From the NCBI GenBank assembly GCA_937942965.1, contig CALDGN010000420.1:1-8220 (forward strand): 8,220 nucleotides of DNA, given 5' to 3'. The translations under genes and the position numbers were made by a program. Shown piece by piece: positions 1 through 6,039 of the stretch (position 1 is its first letter; every line of letters starts with the position of its first letter). This stretch comes from an uncultured Acidimicrobiales bacterium. GTDB taxonomy: Bacteria; Actinomycetota; Acidimicrobiia; Acidimicrobiales; UBA10347. The notes beneath the pieces were generated by a model, which was not told where the DNA came from, made no database searches, and was given only the letters and a program-made list of their open reading frames with translations.

Positions 1-351
1 AGCCTGTCGCAGCACGCAGCGGTCGCTGCGTTCGACTGTCACGACGAGCTGCAAACACACCTCGTGCGGTACGAACGGAACCGGCGTGTGCTGCTCGACG
101 GGCTGCCGACGGTCGGCCTGGACCGGCTCGCCCCGGCGCAGGGTGCGTTCTATGTCTACGCCGACGTCTCGCACGTGACCGACGACAGCCAGAAGCTCTG
201 CGCTGATTGGCTCCATCAACTCGGCATCGCCGCGACGCCAGGAACCGACTTTGATCCGTGGAACGGCCACGCGTATGTGCGGTTCTCGTTCTGTGGTGCC
301 ACCGAGGAAATGGAACGAGCGATCGAGCTACTCGGCTCCTGGAAGCCCTAG
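1..351 (+). CDS. PLP-dependent aminotransferase, class I/II (C-terminal part)
   Basis: The frame is open from the first base to a TAG at 349-351, giving the last 116 residues; the start lies outside the window. The visible part is the small C-terminal domain of a fold-type I aminotransferase: a helix with QHAAVAAF near residue 4, then APAQGAFYVYADVS (44-57), then GIAATPGTDFDP (75-86) and VRFSF (93-97). In this family the arginine of VRFSF corresponds to the one that binds the substrate alpha-carboxylate. The PLP lysine lies upstream and is not visible. The substrate cannot be decided from this part. The GTG at 64-66 is an internal valine codon, not a start. The gene converges on the crotonase-fold gene with only 17 bp between the two stops. 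Confidence 0.9.
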   Translation, partial: SLSQHAAVAAFDCHDELQTHLVRYERNRRVLLDGLPTVGLDRLAPAQGAFYVYADVSHVTDDSQKLCADWLHQLGIAATPGTDFDPWNGHAYVRFSFCGATEEMERAIELLGSWKP

Positions 352-355
352 CCGA

Positions 356-379
356 CCCCGCGTGCTGATCAAGACGGGG
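356..379. terminator. weak inverted repeat between convergent genes
   Basis: CCCCG (356-360) and CGGGG (375-379) can pair around a 14-base loop, spanning the gap between the aminotransferase stop and the last codons of the convergent crotonase-fold gene. There is no T tract on either side and the stem is only 5 bp, so a terminator role is a guess from position. Confidence 0.2.
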
Positions 380-1433
380 GTGCAATGCGATCGATCAGAC
401 CCCACGCTCGGGCGGTGGTTGCATCGAGTTCGGTGCCACGGATCGCCCACCACGCGGTTCGCTGCCGACCACAACGCCGGCTCACGCTGACCGTGCCTCC
501 GGCGCCGGGCACCAGGCCGAACCCGATCTCGGGAAGCCGGAAGGTCGTGGCCGGGTCGGCGATCACAGCGTGAGCGAAGGCCGGCAGCTCGATGCCGGCC
601 CCGACGCAGCTGCCATGCACATGGACCCGAAGGCGGTCGCGGACCCGATGCACGAGCCGGGGGAGGCTGCGTATCGTTCGGACGTGATGGCCGACTGCGG
701 GCGAGGGCGTACTGCCGAACTCGTCGAGGTCACCACCAGCGGAGAAGTTGGGTCCGTTGCCCCGCAGCACCGCACCGTCAAGGGTGCGGTCCAGATCGAG
801 TAGCTCGAGGGCTTCGGTCAACTGGTCGCGCATCGCGATGTTGAGGGCGTTGCGTCGGTCCGGTCGGTTGAGCGAGATCGTCAACAGCCCGCCGTTGCGT
901 TCGACTTCGACGACCGGCTCGGAAGCGTTAGGCGCTGAAGCCGTGCTAACAGCGGCAGTGCGTTGCTCAAGCCAGGACCGGAAGGTCTCGCCGGTCTGCA
1001 ACACCGCATAGGTCAGCGACTCGCCATGCAGGGCCTGTTCGACGGTGGCGTGCTCGCAGAGCCGCAGCAGCTGGACGAGTGCGACCGACGCCTGCGGGCT
1101 CGCTGCAATGGCGGTGTGTAGTGCGTGGACCTCGGCATCGACATCGTCGACGATGACCGTCGTTGCGCCGTAGCCACCGTGTGTGAGGACGATGTCGAAC
1201 GCGTCGATCAAGGCATTGAGCGACGGGTCGGGCTCGTCATCGACGACCGCCAGGTTGACCCAAGGAAGCGTGTGCAGCGCGGTGCCAAAGGCGTCGTGGA
1301 TTTCAGGCCCTATCGAATGTCGGGTCGCGCCGCGCAGGTCGACCGCAAGCAGCGGGCACTGGCTCGCGCCGAGTCCGGCGATCGAACTCCAACGCTCGGC
1401 CGTTGCGGCTGCCTCGGCCGGCGTCAGGAGCAT
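369..1433 (-). CDS. Enoyl-CoA hydratase/isomerase (crotonase) family protein with extra N-terminal half
   Basis: 354 aa with an ATG start, 5 bp after the stop of the acyl-CoA synthetase gene; there is no clear RBS, so translation is probably coupled. Residues about 174-352 are a crotonase core: LNRPDRRNAL (188-197), oxyanion-hole segment NFSAGGDLDEF (229-239), GSCVGAGIEL (274-283), RLPEIGFGLVPGAGGT (299-314) and the GLIDRI end (345-350). E282 and E302 are 20 residues apart and match the two catalytic glutamates of mammalian enoyl-CoA hydratase (E144/E164), so activity is plausible. The usual last 80-90 residues (C-terminal helices) are absent after the GLIDRI segment. Residues 1-159 instead look like a worn crotonase: LPWVNLAVVDDEPDP (56-70), DAFDIVLT (77-84), and a helical stretch (about 97-157) resembling a crotonase C-terminal end, with ESLTYAVLQTG and FRSWLEQR. 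The likely role is hydration or isomerisation of an enoyl-CoA; the substrate is unknown. Confidence 0.88.
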   Translation of the reverse strand: MLLTPAEAAATAERWSSIAGLGASQCPLLAVDLRGATRHSIGPEIHDAFGTALHTLPWVNLAVVDDEPDPSLNALIDAFDIVLTHGGYGATTVIVDDVDAEVHALHTAIAASPQASVALVQLLRLCEHATVEQALHGESLTYAVLQTGETFRSWLEQRTAAVSTASAPNASEPVVEVERNGGLLTISLNRPDRRNALNIAMRDQLTEALELLDLDRTLDGAVLRGNGPNFSAGGDLDEFGSTPSPAVGHHVRTIRSLPRLVHRVRDRLRVHVHGSCVGAGIELPAFAHAVIADPATTFRLPEIGFGLVPGAGGTVSVSRRCGRQRTAWWAIRGTELDATTARAWGLIDRIAPPS

Positions 1434-1438
1434 TGAGG

Positions 1439-2935
1439 TCAGCCGTCGCCGAGGTCGGAAATCTCGGACCGAAGGACGCGGCGCAGCAGCTTGCCGGTGT
1501 CGTTGTATGGCAGCTCATCGCGGAACACGACGTAGTCGGGAGAGCGCGACGAGCGCAGACGTTCGGCGACCAGTGCCTTGAGTTCGGCTTCGTCGACATC
1601 GCCGACCACGACCGCGCCGATGGTCTCGCCCCACTGCACGCTTGGTACGCCAATCACGGCTGCGTCTGCCACCGACGGATGCGACATGAGGACGTCTTCG
1701 ATCTCGCCCGGTGAGATGTTCTCGCCACCGCGGATGATGACATCGTCGAGGCGCCCAGTGACGAACAGGTAGCCCTCTTCGTCGAGTTCGCCGCCGTCGT
1801 TGGTTGGGAACCAGCCCTCGGCGGTCAGCTTCGAGCCTTGTTGCAGGTATTCACCAGCGACTTGTTCGCCGCGAACCCAGACTTCGCCCGGCGTGCCCGC
1901 AGGGACTTCGTTGCCTTCTTCGTCGCGGATCGAGACCTCGAGCGAAGGCAGTGGACGGCCAACCGAGCCGAGGCGTCGACGCATGGCCGGGTCGTCGCTG
2001 GCGTGCGCGATCCAGTGATCGTCGGGGCCGAGCAGCGAGATCGTCGAACTCGTCTCGGTCAGGCCGTAGGCGTTCACGTAGGCGACGCCGGGGAGCAGGT
2101 TCATTGCTTGGTCAATGACGGGGAACGGCATGCGTCCGCCGCCGTAGCTCATCGCTCGGAGGGTCGGCAGCTCGTCGCCACGCTCGGCGAGACGTTCGAC
2201 GATGCGGGCGAGCATGGTCGGGACGACCATGGCATGCGTGATGCCTTCGTTGGCGACAGCATCGATCCACGCATCGGCGTCGAAGTTCGGCAGCTGCACG
2301 ATTCGGCGTCCGGCGTAGACCGAACTCAGCATCGCAGCCAGACCGGCGATGTGATACGGCGGCACCGACACCAGGGTCGCTTCGTCTTCGGCCGCGCCCA
2401 TGTATTCGACCGAGCCAAGGATGTAGCCGGTCAGGTTCTTGTGCCGCAGCACGGCGGCCTTGGGGATGCCCGTCGTGCCGCTTGTGTAGAGCAGCACTGC
2501 GATGTCCTCGGGGTCGAACGGCCACTCGGCCTGGTCGATGCCGTCGCCCGCCGATGTCGTAGCAAGGAAGTCGTCGCGTTCGACAACGGTGATGCCTTCG
2601 ACCGATTCGACGCGAGGGCCGTTGCCATCACCTGCGACCAGCGTTGCCGACGCCGTGCGTTCGGCCAGCGCAACAAGGTCGTCTTCGGCCAAGCGGTAGT
2701 TCAATGGGACGAACGGTTGACCAGCTGCGGCAGCACCGAACAACGCGATCGGCAGCGCTGGCGAACTCACGTCGAGCAGCGAGACCCGATCAGAACCGTT
2801 GTCCTTGAAAACCTGTCCTGCTCGCCCCGCTCGCTCCAGGAGCTCGGCATACGTGATGCCGCTGCCAATCGAACCGATTGCGGTGCGCTCTCCGAAGCCG
2901 CTCGCGGCCATGTCGAGCAAGGTCAGGATGTTCAC
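1439..2935 (-). CDS. Acyl-CoA synthetase / AMP-binding (class I adenylate-forming) enzyme
   Basis: 498 aa from the GTG at 2935. An in-frame TTG at 2959 would add 8 residues, but an AGGGGGA ribosome binding site sits 5 bases before the GTG and the TTG falls in a hairpin loop, so GTG is preferred. The protein activates a carboxylic acid with ATP to an acyl-AMP and then transfers it to CoA. Seen motifs: phosphate-binding YTSGTTGIPK (150-159), YGLTETS (290-296), the ATP-ribose segment PTND with its aspartate (about 377-380), hinge/A8 region TGRLDDVIIRGGENISPGEIED (about 393-414), and the C-terminal LPYNDTGK with catalytic K482. Full family length with no missing motif. The acyl chain cannot be read from sequence; the partner crotonase-fold protein suggests fatty acid, sterol side chain or aromatic acid breakdown. 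It lies third in a four-gene minus-strand unit. Confidence 0.93.
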   Translation of the reverse strand: MNILTLLDMAASGFGERTAIGSIGSGITYAELLERAGRAGQVFKDNGSDRVSLLDVSSPALPIALFGAAAAGQPFVPLNYRLAEDDLVALAERTASATLVAGDGNGPRVESVEGITVVERDDFLATTSAGDGIDQAEWPFDPEDIAVLLYTSGTTGIPKAAVLRHKNLTGYILGSVEYMGAAEDEATLVSVPPYHIAGLAAMLSSVYAGRRIVQLPNFDADAWIDAVANEGITHAMVVPTMLARIVERLAERGDELPTLRAMSYGGGRMPFPVIDQAMNLLPGVAYVNAYGLTETSSTISLLGPDDHWIAHASDDPAMRRRLGSVGRPLPSLEVSIRDEEGNEVPAGTPGEVWVRGEQVAGEYLQQGSKLTAEGWFPTNDGGELDEEGYLFVTGRLDDVIIRGGENISPGEIEDVLMSHPSVADAAVIGVPSVQWGETIGAVVVGDVDEAELKALVAERLRSSRSPDYVVFRDELPYNDTGKLLRRVLRSEISDLGDG

Positions 2936-2940
2936 GATGT

Positions 2941-2947
2941 TCCCCCT
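2941..2947 (-). promoter_or_regulatory. Ribosome binding site of the acyl-CoA synthetase gene
   Basis: On the minus strand the site reads AGGGGGA, 5 bases before the GTG at 2935. It decides the start: it would lie inside the coding region if the upstream TTG (2959) were used. Confidence 0.7.
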
Positions 2948-2951
2948 GGGC

Positions 2952-2971
2952 GGCTCCAACGTGATGGAGCC
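2952..2971 (-). promoter_or_regulatory. Leader hairpin just upstream of the synthetase RBS
   Basis: GGCTCCA and TGGAGCC form a perfect 7-bp stem around a 6-base loop, ending four bases before the RBS. It lies in the 116-bp gap between the 100-aa gene and the synthetase gene. No T tract follows, so it is not a standard terminator. It could stabilise a processed mRNA end or affect ribosome access; that role is inferred. Confidence 0.45.
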
Positions 2972-2983
2972 CTCGAAGCGCCC

Positions 2984-2989
2984 ACACTA
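2984..2989 (-). promoter_or_regulatory. Possible internal -10 element for the synthetase gene
   Basis: The minus strand reads TAGTGT, matching the actinobacterial TANNNT consensus, about 50 bases before the synthetase start. No convincing -35 box is seen. The 116-bp gap would allow a secondary promoter for the last two genes of the operon. Confidence 0.25.
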
Positions 2990-3051
2990 ATCCGAGGCGG
3001 GGCTGCCAAACCCAGGCGGAGCTGCTCGGGTCGGACCCAAGCTCGGTGGGA

Positions 3052-3354
3052 TCAGTCGGAAGCCGGAAGCGCGGTGGCTTCCTTGAGTGCCAGGGCGGTC
3101 TGACCAATACCGAGTGAACCGTCGCCGGGCTTGGTGCACAGGACTTCGATCGAACCGTCGGCGTCGGTGTAGCGCTTGCCCATCAACGTGCCGTCGGTCA
3201 GGCCGTCGACTGGCGTTGCTTCTGATGCCTCGGCAGTGGGCTCGACCATCGAGACGCCACCACAGGTGACGTCGACGTCTCCGCTGCCGCCGACCACGAT
3301 GATCTCGGTCGAGCAGACGGCGCTCTTCAGCTTGAGGCCCGGACGAAGTTCCAC
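3052..3354 (-). CDS. Conserved-looking small protein of unknown function with three cysteines
   Basis: 100 aa from a GTG with a strong RBS (GAGGAG, 5 bases upstream), ending in TGA. I do not recognise a named domain. No signal peptide or membrane segment is visible. The N-terminus has ELRPGLKLKSAVCSTEIIVV (2-21), followed by DVDVTCGGVSM (26-36), an acidic, alanine/proline-containing middle (37-55), GTLMGKRYTD (55-64), then IEVLCTKPGDGSL (69-81) and a LPASD end (96-100). C14, C31 and C73 are spaced in short beta-like segments and could bind a metal or be redox active; there is no CxxC pair, so this is only a possibility. It lies between the 125-aa gene and the acyl-CoA synthetase gene on the same strand. 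The clear RBS and regular codon use argue that it is a real gene. A role linked to acyl-CoA metabolism is inferred from position only. Confidence 0.8.
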   Translation of the reverse strand: MELRPGLKLKSAVCSTEIIVVGGSGDVDVTCGGVSMVEPTAEASEATPVDGLTDGTLMGKRYTDADGSIEVLCTKPGDGSLGIGQTALALKEATALPASD

Positions 3355-3359
3355 AGATA

Positions 3360-3365
3360 CTCCTC
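3360..3365 (-). promoter_or_regulatory. Ribosome binding site of the 100-aa gene
   Basis: GAGGAG on the minus strand, 5 bases before the GTG start at 3354. It fixes that start and supports this short frame as coding. Confidence 0.75.
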
Positions 3366-3426
3366 AGTACGTACGTGAACGGCCATGAACTTAGTGCCCC
3401 CGACTGGGCGGGAGGAAAGTTCGCGC

Positions 3427-3804
3427 CTAGCGGCTGTGATCGACCGGACCTTCGCCCGGGGGTTCGGGGCCCGTCGCGAGGTGAATGATGCCGTCGGCTT
3501 CGGGCGTGCCAGCCTCTTCGGCCTGAGTCCAGTGGAGGTACATGGGTGCTTCGTGGCGCAACAGGTCGAGCCAAATCGCGTAGTCGGCTTCGGGCAGATG
3601 GGCGCGTACGGCCGTCTCGCTGCCAAGGGTCACGAAGCCAGCCGACGACGAAGCGAACCGCTCCGAGAAGTAGATCTCGCTCGTCGACTCGCTCTGTTGG
3701 CCGTCGTGCACCATGACGTGCTGCAGCACCAACAGGCGGTCGGTTCCGAGTTGTCCGAGACGCCCGACGTGGGCGGTGTAACTCGTGATCTGTGCGCTTG
3801 GCAT
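3427..3804 (-). CDS. Hypothetical protein, 125 aa, first gene of the minus-strand operon
   Basis: The frame stays open back to 3861, but the ATG at 3804 has a GAGGGG site 6 bases upstream and is preferred, giving 125 aa and a TAG stop. I do not recognise the family. It has no cysteine, no signal peptide and no membrane helix. The first 65 residues look beta-rich (RLLVLQHVMVHDG at 23-35, SEIYFSE at 42-48, AGFVTLGSE at 55-63). An aromatic stretch follows (YAIWLDLLRHEAPMYLHW, 75-92), and the last 15 residues are proline/glycine-rich and probably disordered. The stop lies 72 bp before the start of the 100-aa gene, which is compatible with one transcript. It is probably a soluble cytoplasmic protein. 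No function is proposed beyond its association with the synthetase and crotonase-fold genes. Confidence 0.72.
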   Translation of the reverse strand: MPSAQITSYTAHVGRLGQLGTDRLLVLQHVMVHDGQQSESTSEIYFSERFASSSAGFVTLGSETAVRAHLPEADYAIWLDLLRHEAPMYLHWTQAEEAGTPEADGIIHLATGPEPPGEGPVDHSR

Positions 3805-3810
3805 GTTGTT

Positions 3811-3816
3811 CCCCTC
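3811..3816 (-). promoter_or_regulatory. Ribosome binding site of the 125-aa gene
   Basis: GAGGGG on the minus strand, 6 bases before the ATG at 3804. It favours this start over the longer frame reaching back to 3861. Confidence 0.7.
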
Positions 3817-3832
3817 AAATGTCAGCGGCCGC

Positions 3833-3838
3833 AGAGTA
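3833..3838 (-). promoter_or_regulatory. Candidate -10 element for the four-gene minus-strand operon
   Basis: The minus strand reads TACTCT, matching TANNNT, 28 bases before the ATG at 3804. This leaves a short leader that holds the GAGGGG site. A -35-like GTGCCC lies 17 bases further upstream (3856-3861), which is a weak match. This is the best promoter candidate for the operon. Confidence 0.4.
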
Positions 3839-3882
3839 ACAAGCGCAGCGGAGCGGGGCACGAGCGGTGCTCATGCGCCCGG

Positions 3883-3901
3883 GCCAAATGCCGCGTTTGG
3901 C
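3883..3901. promoter_or_regulatory. Inverted repeat in the divergent promoter region
   Basis: GCCAAA and TTTGGC are perfect 6-base arms around a 7-base GC-rich centre. The site lies in the 142-bp gap between the divergent 125-aa gene and the lipoprotein protease gene, upstream of both candidate -10 elements. It could be an operator for a dimeric regulator. No regulator gene is adjacent. Confidence 0.35.
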
Positions 3902-3934
3902 GCTGACCGAGCTGGAAGCGACGGTTCCGACCAC

Positions 3935-3940
3935 TAGCGT
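3935..3940 (+). promoter_or_regulatory. Candidate -10 element of the protease gene
   Basis: TAGCGT matches TANNNT and ends 6 bases before the GTG at 3947, so transcription could begin at or next to the start codon. No Shine-Dalgarno sequence is visible. No clear -35 box was found. Confidence 0.4.
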
Positions 3941-3946
3941 GCCGGG

Positions 3947-5431
3947 GTGCTTCCCCTGACGATGACGAACCGCGGCAACGGCCTTCGCACCCTCGCGGCG
4001 GTGTCGATCATGCTGGTCGTGGCGCTGCTCGCAACGGCCTGTCAGGCGCAAACGACCGTGCAGTACTCCGAGCGCCAAGTCGGCGAAGCCGGTGCCGGTG
4101 TTGATGGAGATGGCACGGACCAGGGTTCGGGTGGGAACGGCCCTGGCGGCTCGACAGCAGGGCTTATGTCGGCAGCCGATGTGTACGAATCAATCGTCGG
4201 TTCAATCGTGTTCGTCGAGACCCCACAAGGCACGGGTACCGGCATCGTCATCGAAGATGGCTGGATCCTGACGAACGCCCATGTGGTCGAGCGCTACCCC
4301 GAGGTTCGCATCGGCCGCTCCGATGGCGTCGACTTGGGCGAGTATCCAGTCTTCAGCGTCGACTGGGTCTTCGACCTGGCGCTCGTTGGTCCGATCGATG
4401 ATGCCGAGCTGATTCCATTCGACCGATCTTCCTCGAGCGACCTGTCGATCGGCGACCCGGTCATGCTGATCGGCTTTCCCGACGAAACGAACATGGACCC
4501 GACGCCGACGCTGACCGCTGGCATCGTCAGCCGTCGTCGCAGTCCTGCCGTTGGCGACTTCCCGTTTGTGCAGGTCGACGCAACGATCGCCCCTGGCCAG
4601 TCCGGCGGCGCACTGGTTGACATGAACGGCGACCTGATGGGCATCAGTGGACTCGAGTTCGGCGAAGGCGAGTTCGGTCTTGCGTTCGAGGCCGACGCCA
4701 TGTGGCCCCGCATCGATGACCTCAAGCTTGCGCCGAGCGACTTGGTTCCTGCATCGGAACCCGTCTTCGAAATCGTCGCCGATGTCGGGCCCCGCAGCAC
4801 CGCCGGCTTCATCGTCGAAGTCGACGCGGTCGGCCGGGCCGAAATTCTGGCGATTGGCGACGACGACCTCTACCTCGATCTGCGCACGCTCGGCGGCACG
4901 ACCGCATCGGCGTTCGACGAAGCAGTCGACCCGTTCGTCGTCCCGCTCGAGGCCGAGGGTCGCAACTGGTTCATCGACGAGTTGCTCGAGGGCGGCGAGG
5001 AACTCGACGCCGAGATCGACCCCGGCGTCTACCAGGTCATCATCGGCACGTTCGGTACGACGAGCAAGCCTGTCACGGTGACCTCACCGAACCCGATGCG
5101 AGTATTCGCCGACCTCGAAGAAGGCGCGGAACTGCCCGTGGGCCTGATCGTCGAGGGCGAGTTCGACTGGTCCGGCGACTCTGACCTGTGGGAGCTGCCG
5201 CTCGAAGCAGGCGACTCGGTCACGATCACCTCAGACGGCATCGCTGACACGTTGCTATCGGTCCGCCTCGACGGGCTGCCCGTCGCCGGTAGCGACGACG
5301 AACTGCTCGGCCTCTTCGGTGTTGGCGCTCGAGTCGAGTTCGTGGCGCCCTCGACGGGTGTATACGAGGTCGAGGTCGGCACGTTCGATGACGACCGCTG
5401 GGGCTACCTCATCGAAGTCGTTGTCGAATAG
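3947..5431 (+). CDS. Secreted lipoprotein with trypsin-like (S1) serine protease domain and two C-terminal beta-rich modules
   Basis: 494 aa from GTG 3947; an ATG at 3962 would give 489 aa, and neither start has an RBS. Residues 9-31 form a lipoprotein-type signal: NRGNGLR, a hydrophobic run, then LLATAC with C32 as the likely lipidated cysteine (alanine rather than leucine at -3 is less usual). A Gly/Asp-rich linker covers about 46-72. The chymotrypsin-fold domain (about 77-258) carries the triad: H112 in LTNAHVV, D143 in FDLALV, S219 in APGQSGGAL. This resembles the protease domain of HtrA/DegP-like enzymes, but no PDZ domain follows. Instead there are two acidic beta-rich segments, about 272-380 and 384-494, with matching ends (GVYQVIIGTF at 360 and GVYEVEVGTF at 471), resembling pre-peptidase C-terminal-type sandwiches. 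It probably acts at the outer face of the membrane in protein quality control or processing; its substrate is unknown. Confidence 0.88.
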   Translation: MLPLTMTNRGNGLRTLAAVSIMLVVALLATACQAQTTVQYSERQVGEAGAGVDGDGTDQGSGGNGPGGSTAGLMSAADVYESIVGSIVFVETPQGTGTGIVIEDGWILTNAHVVERYPEVRIGRSDGVDLGEYPVFSVDWVFDLALVGPIDDAELIPFDRSSSSDLSIGDPVMLIGFPDETNMDPTPTLTAGIVSRRRSPAVGDFPFVQVDATIAPGQSGGALVDMNGDLMGISGLEFGEGEFGLAFEADAMWPRIDDLKLAPSDLVPASEPVFEIVADVGPRSTAGFIVEVDAVGRAEILAIGDDDLYLDLRTLGGTTASAFDEAVDPFVVPLEAEGRNWFIDELLEGGEELDAEIDPGVYQVIIGTFGTTSKPVTVTSPNPMRVFADLEEGAELPVGLIVEGEFDWSGDSDLWELPLEAGDSVTITSDGIADTLLSVRLDGLPVAGSDDELLGLFGVGARVEFVAPSTGVYEVEVGTFDDDRWGYLIEVVVE

Positions 5432-5448
5432 CCGCGTCGAATAGGCGC
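5423..5448 (+). repeat. 13-bp imperfect tandem duplication over the protease stop codon
   Basis: Bases 5423-5435 and 5436-5448 are the same 13-mer with one mismatch (C at 5432, G at 5445). The first copy contains the TAG stop of the protease gene, and the second repeats a TAG in another frame. Confidence 0.7.
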
Positions 5449-5456
5449 GACGCCTA
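5442..5456. terminator. Hairpin between convergent protease and YqgE-family genes
   Basis: TAGGCG and CGCCTA form a perfect 6-bp stem with a CGA loop, in the 22-bp gap and reaching into the TAG stop of the minus-strand gene. No T tract follows on either strand, so a bidirectional terminator is plausible but weak. Confidence 0.3.
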
Positions 5457-6020
5457 GTTGAGCGACGGGTCCTCGGGGACGTTCGCAAACCAGCGCAGGT
5501 CACCTTCTTGGCGGCGCAGCACCCGCTCGTACAAGCCATCGGGCTGCTCGCTCCACAGGTCGGTCGTCTCGGCGTCGACGGTAAACCAGCCGCCGCGGCT
5601 GAGCTCTCCATCGAGTTGCCCCGGCGACCATCCGGCGTAGCCGCGGAAGATGCGGAGCCGGTCGACGAGGGCGGCGGCGATGGCCGGATCGGCGTCGAGG
5701 TCGACGGTGCAGAGGTCGCCGGGGCCGATCGGCGTGGCGATCTCGCTGCCGACCTCGCCCAACTCGCCCAGCGAGCGGGCGACGCCGATGAACCCGTTCG
5801 GTTCGACCGGTCCGCCTTCGAACACGACGGCCGGGTCGAACGTCACGTCGGCCCAGCGGGGGAGCAGCTCGTCGATCTCGAGCTGGCTTGGGCGATTGAT
5901 GATCACACCAAGCGCGCCGACATCGTCGTGATGGAGCATGAAGACGACCGACCGGTCGAAGACCCCGTCGCGAATCGCAGGCGAGGCGACGAGGAGACGT
6001 CCGGTGGTGTTTTCAGGCAT
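5454..6020 (-). CDS. YqgE/AlgH family protein
   Basis: 188 aa from the ATG at 6020, the usual length for this family. The frame is open further upstream to 6197, but that part overlaps serC and looks non-coding. Family signatures: GRLLVASPAIRDGVFDRSVV (7-26), GALGVIINRP (35-44), FEGGPVEPNGF (67-77), FRGYAGWSPGQLDGEL (125-140) and the EDPSLN end (183-188). The family is widespread and has a compact alpha/beta fold; its biochemical role is not settled, and the name AlgH comes from alginate regulation in Pseudomonas. It is probably cytoplasmic. The start lies 19 bp after the serC stop, so the two genes probably share a transcript. No good RBS is visible. It converges on the protease gene. Confidence 0.92.
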   Translation of the reverse strand: MPENTTGRLLVASPAIRDGVFDRSVVFMLHHDDVGALGVIINRPSQLEIDELLPRWADVTFDPAVVFEGGPVEPNGFIGVARSLGELGEVGSEIATPIGPGDLCTVDLDADPAIAAALVDRLRIFRGYAGWSPGQLDGELSRGGWFTVDAETTDLWSEQPDGLYERVLRRQEGDLRWFANVPEDPSLN

Positions 6021-6039
6021 GACGAGTCGGCGCTTCGTC

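Noticed and set aside
2936..2959. TTG start for the acyl-CoA synthetase
   Set aside because: It would place the AGGGGGA site inside the coding region and the TTG in a hairpin loop; the GTG at 2935 has ideal spacing.
1838..3103. 421-residue plus-strand open frame opposite the acyl-CoA synthetase gene
   Set aside because: It is antisense to a gene with complete AMP-binding motifs. Its translation is arginine/aspartate-rich with no domain, as expected for an opposite-strand frame in high-GC DNA.
3327..3386. 19-codon minus-strand frame (ATG at 3386) overlapping the start of the 100-aa gene, considered as a leader peptide
   Set aside because: It has no RBS of its own, and the GAGGAG that falls inside it is well placed for the GTG at 3354. 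Nothing in its composition suggests attenuation.
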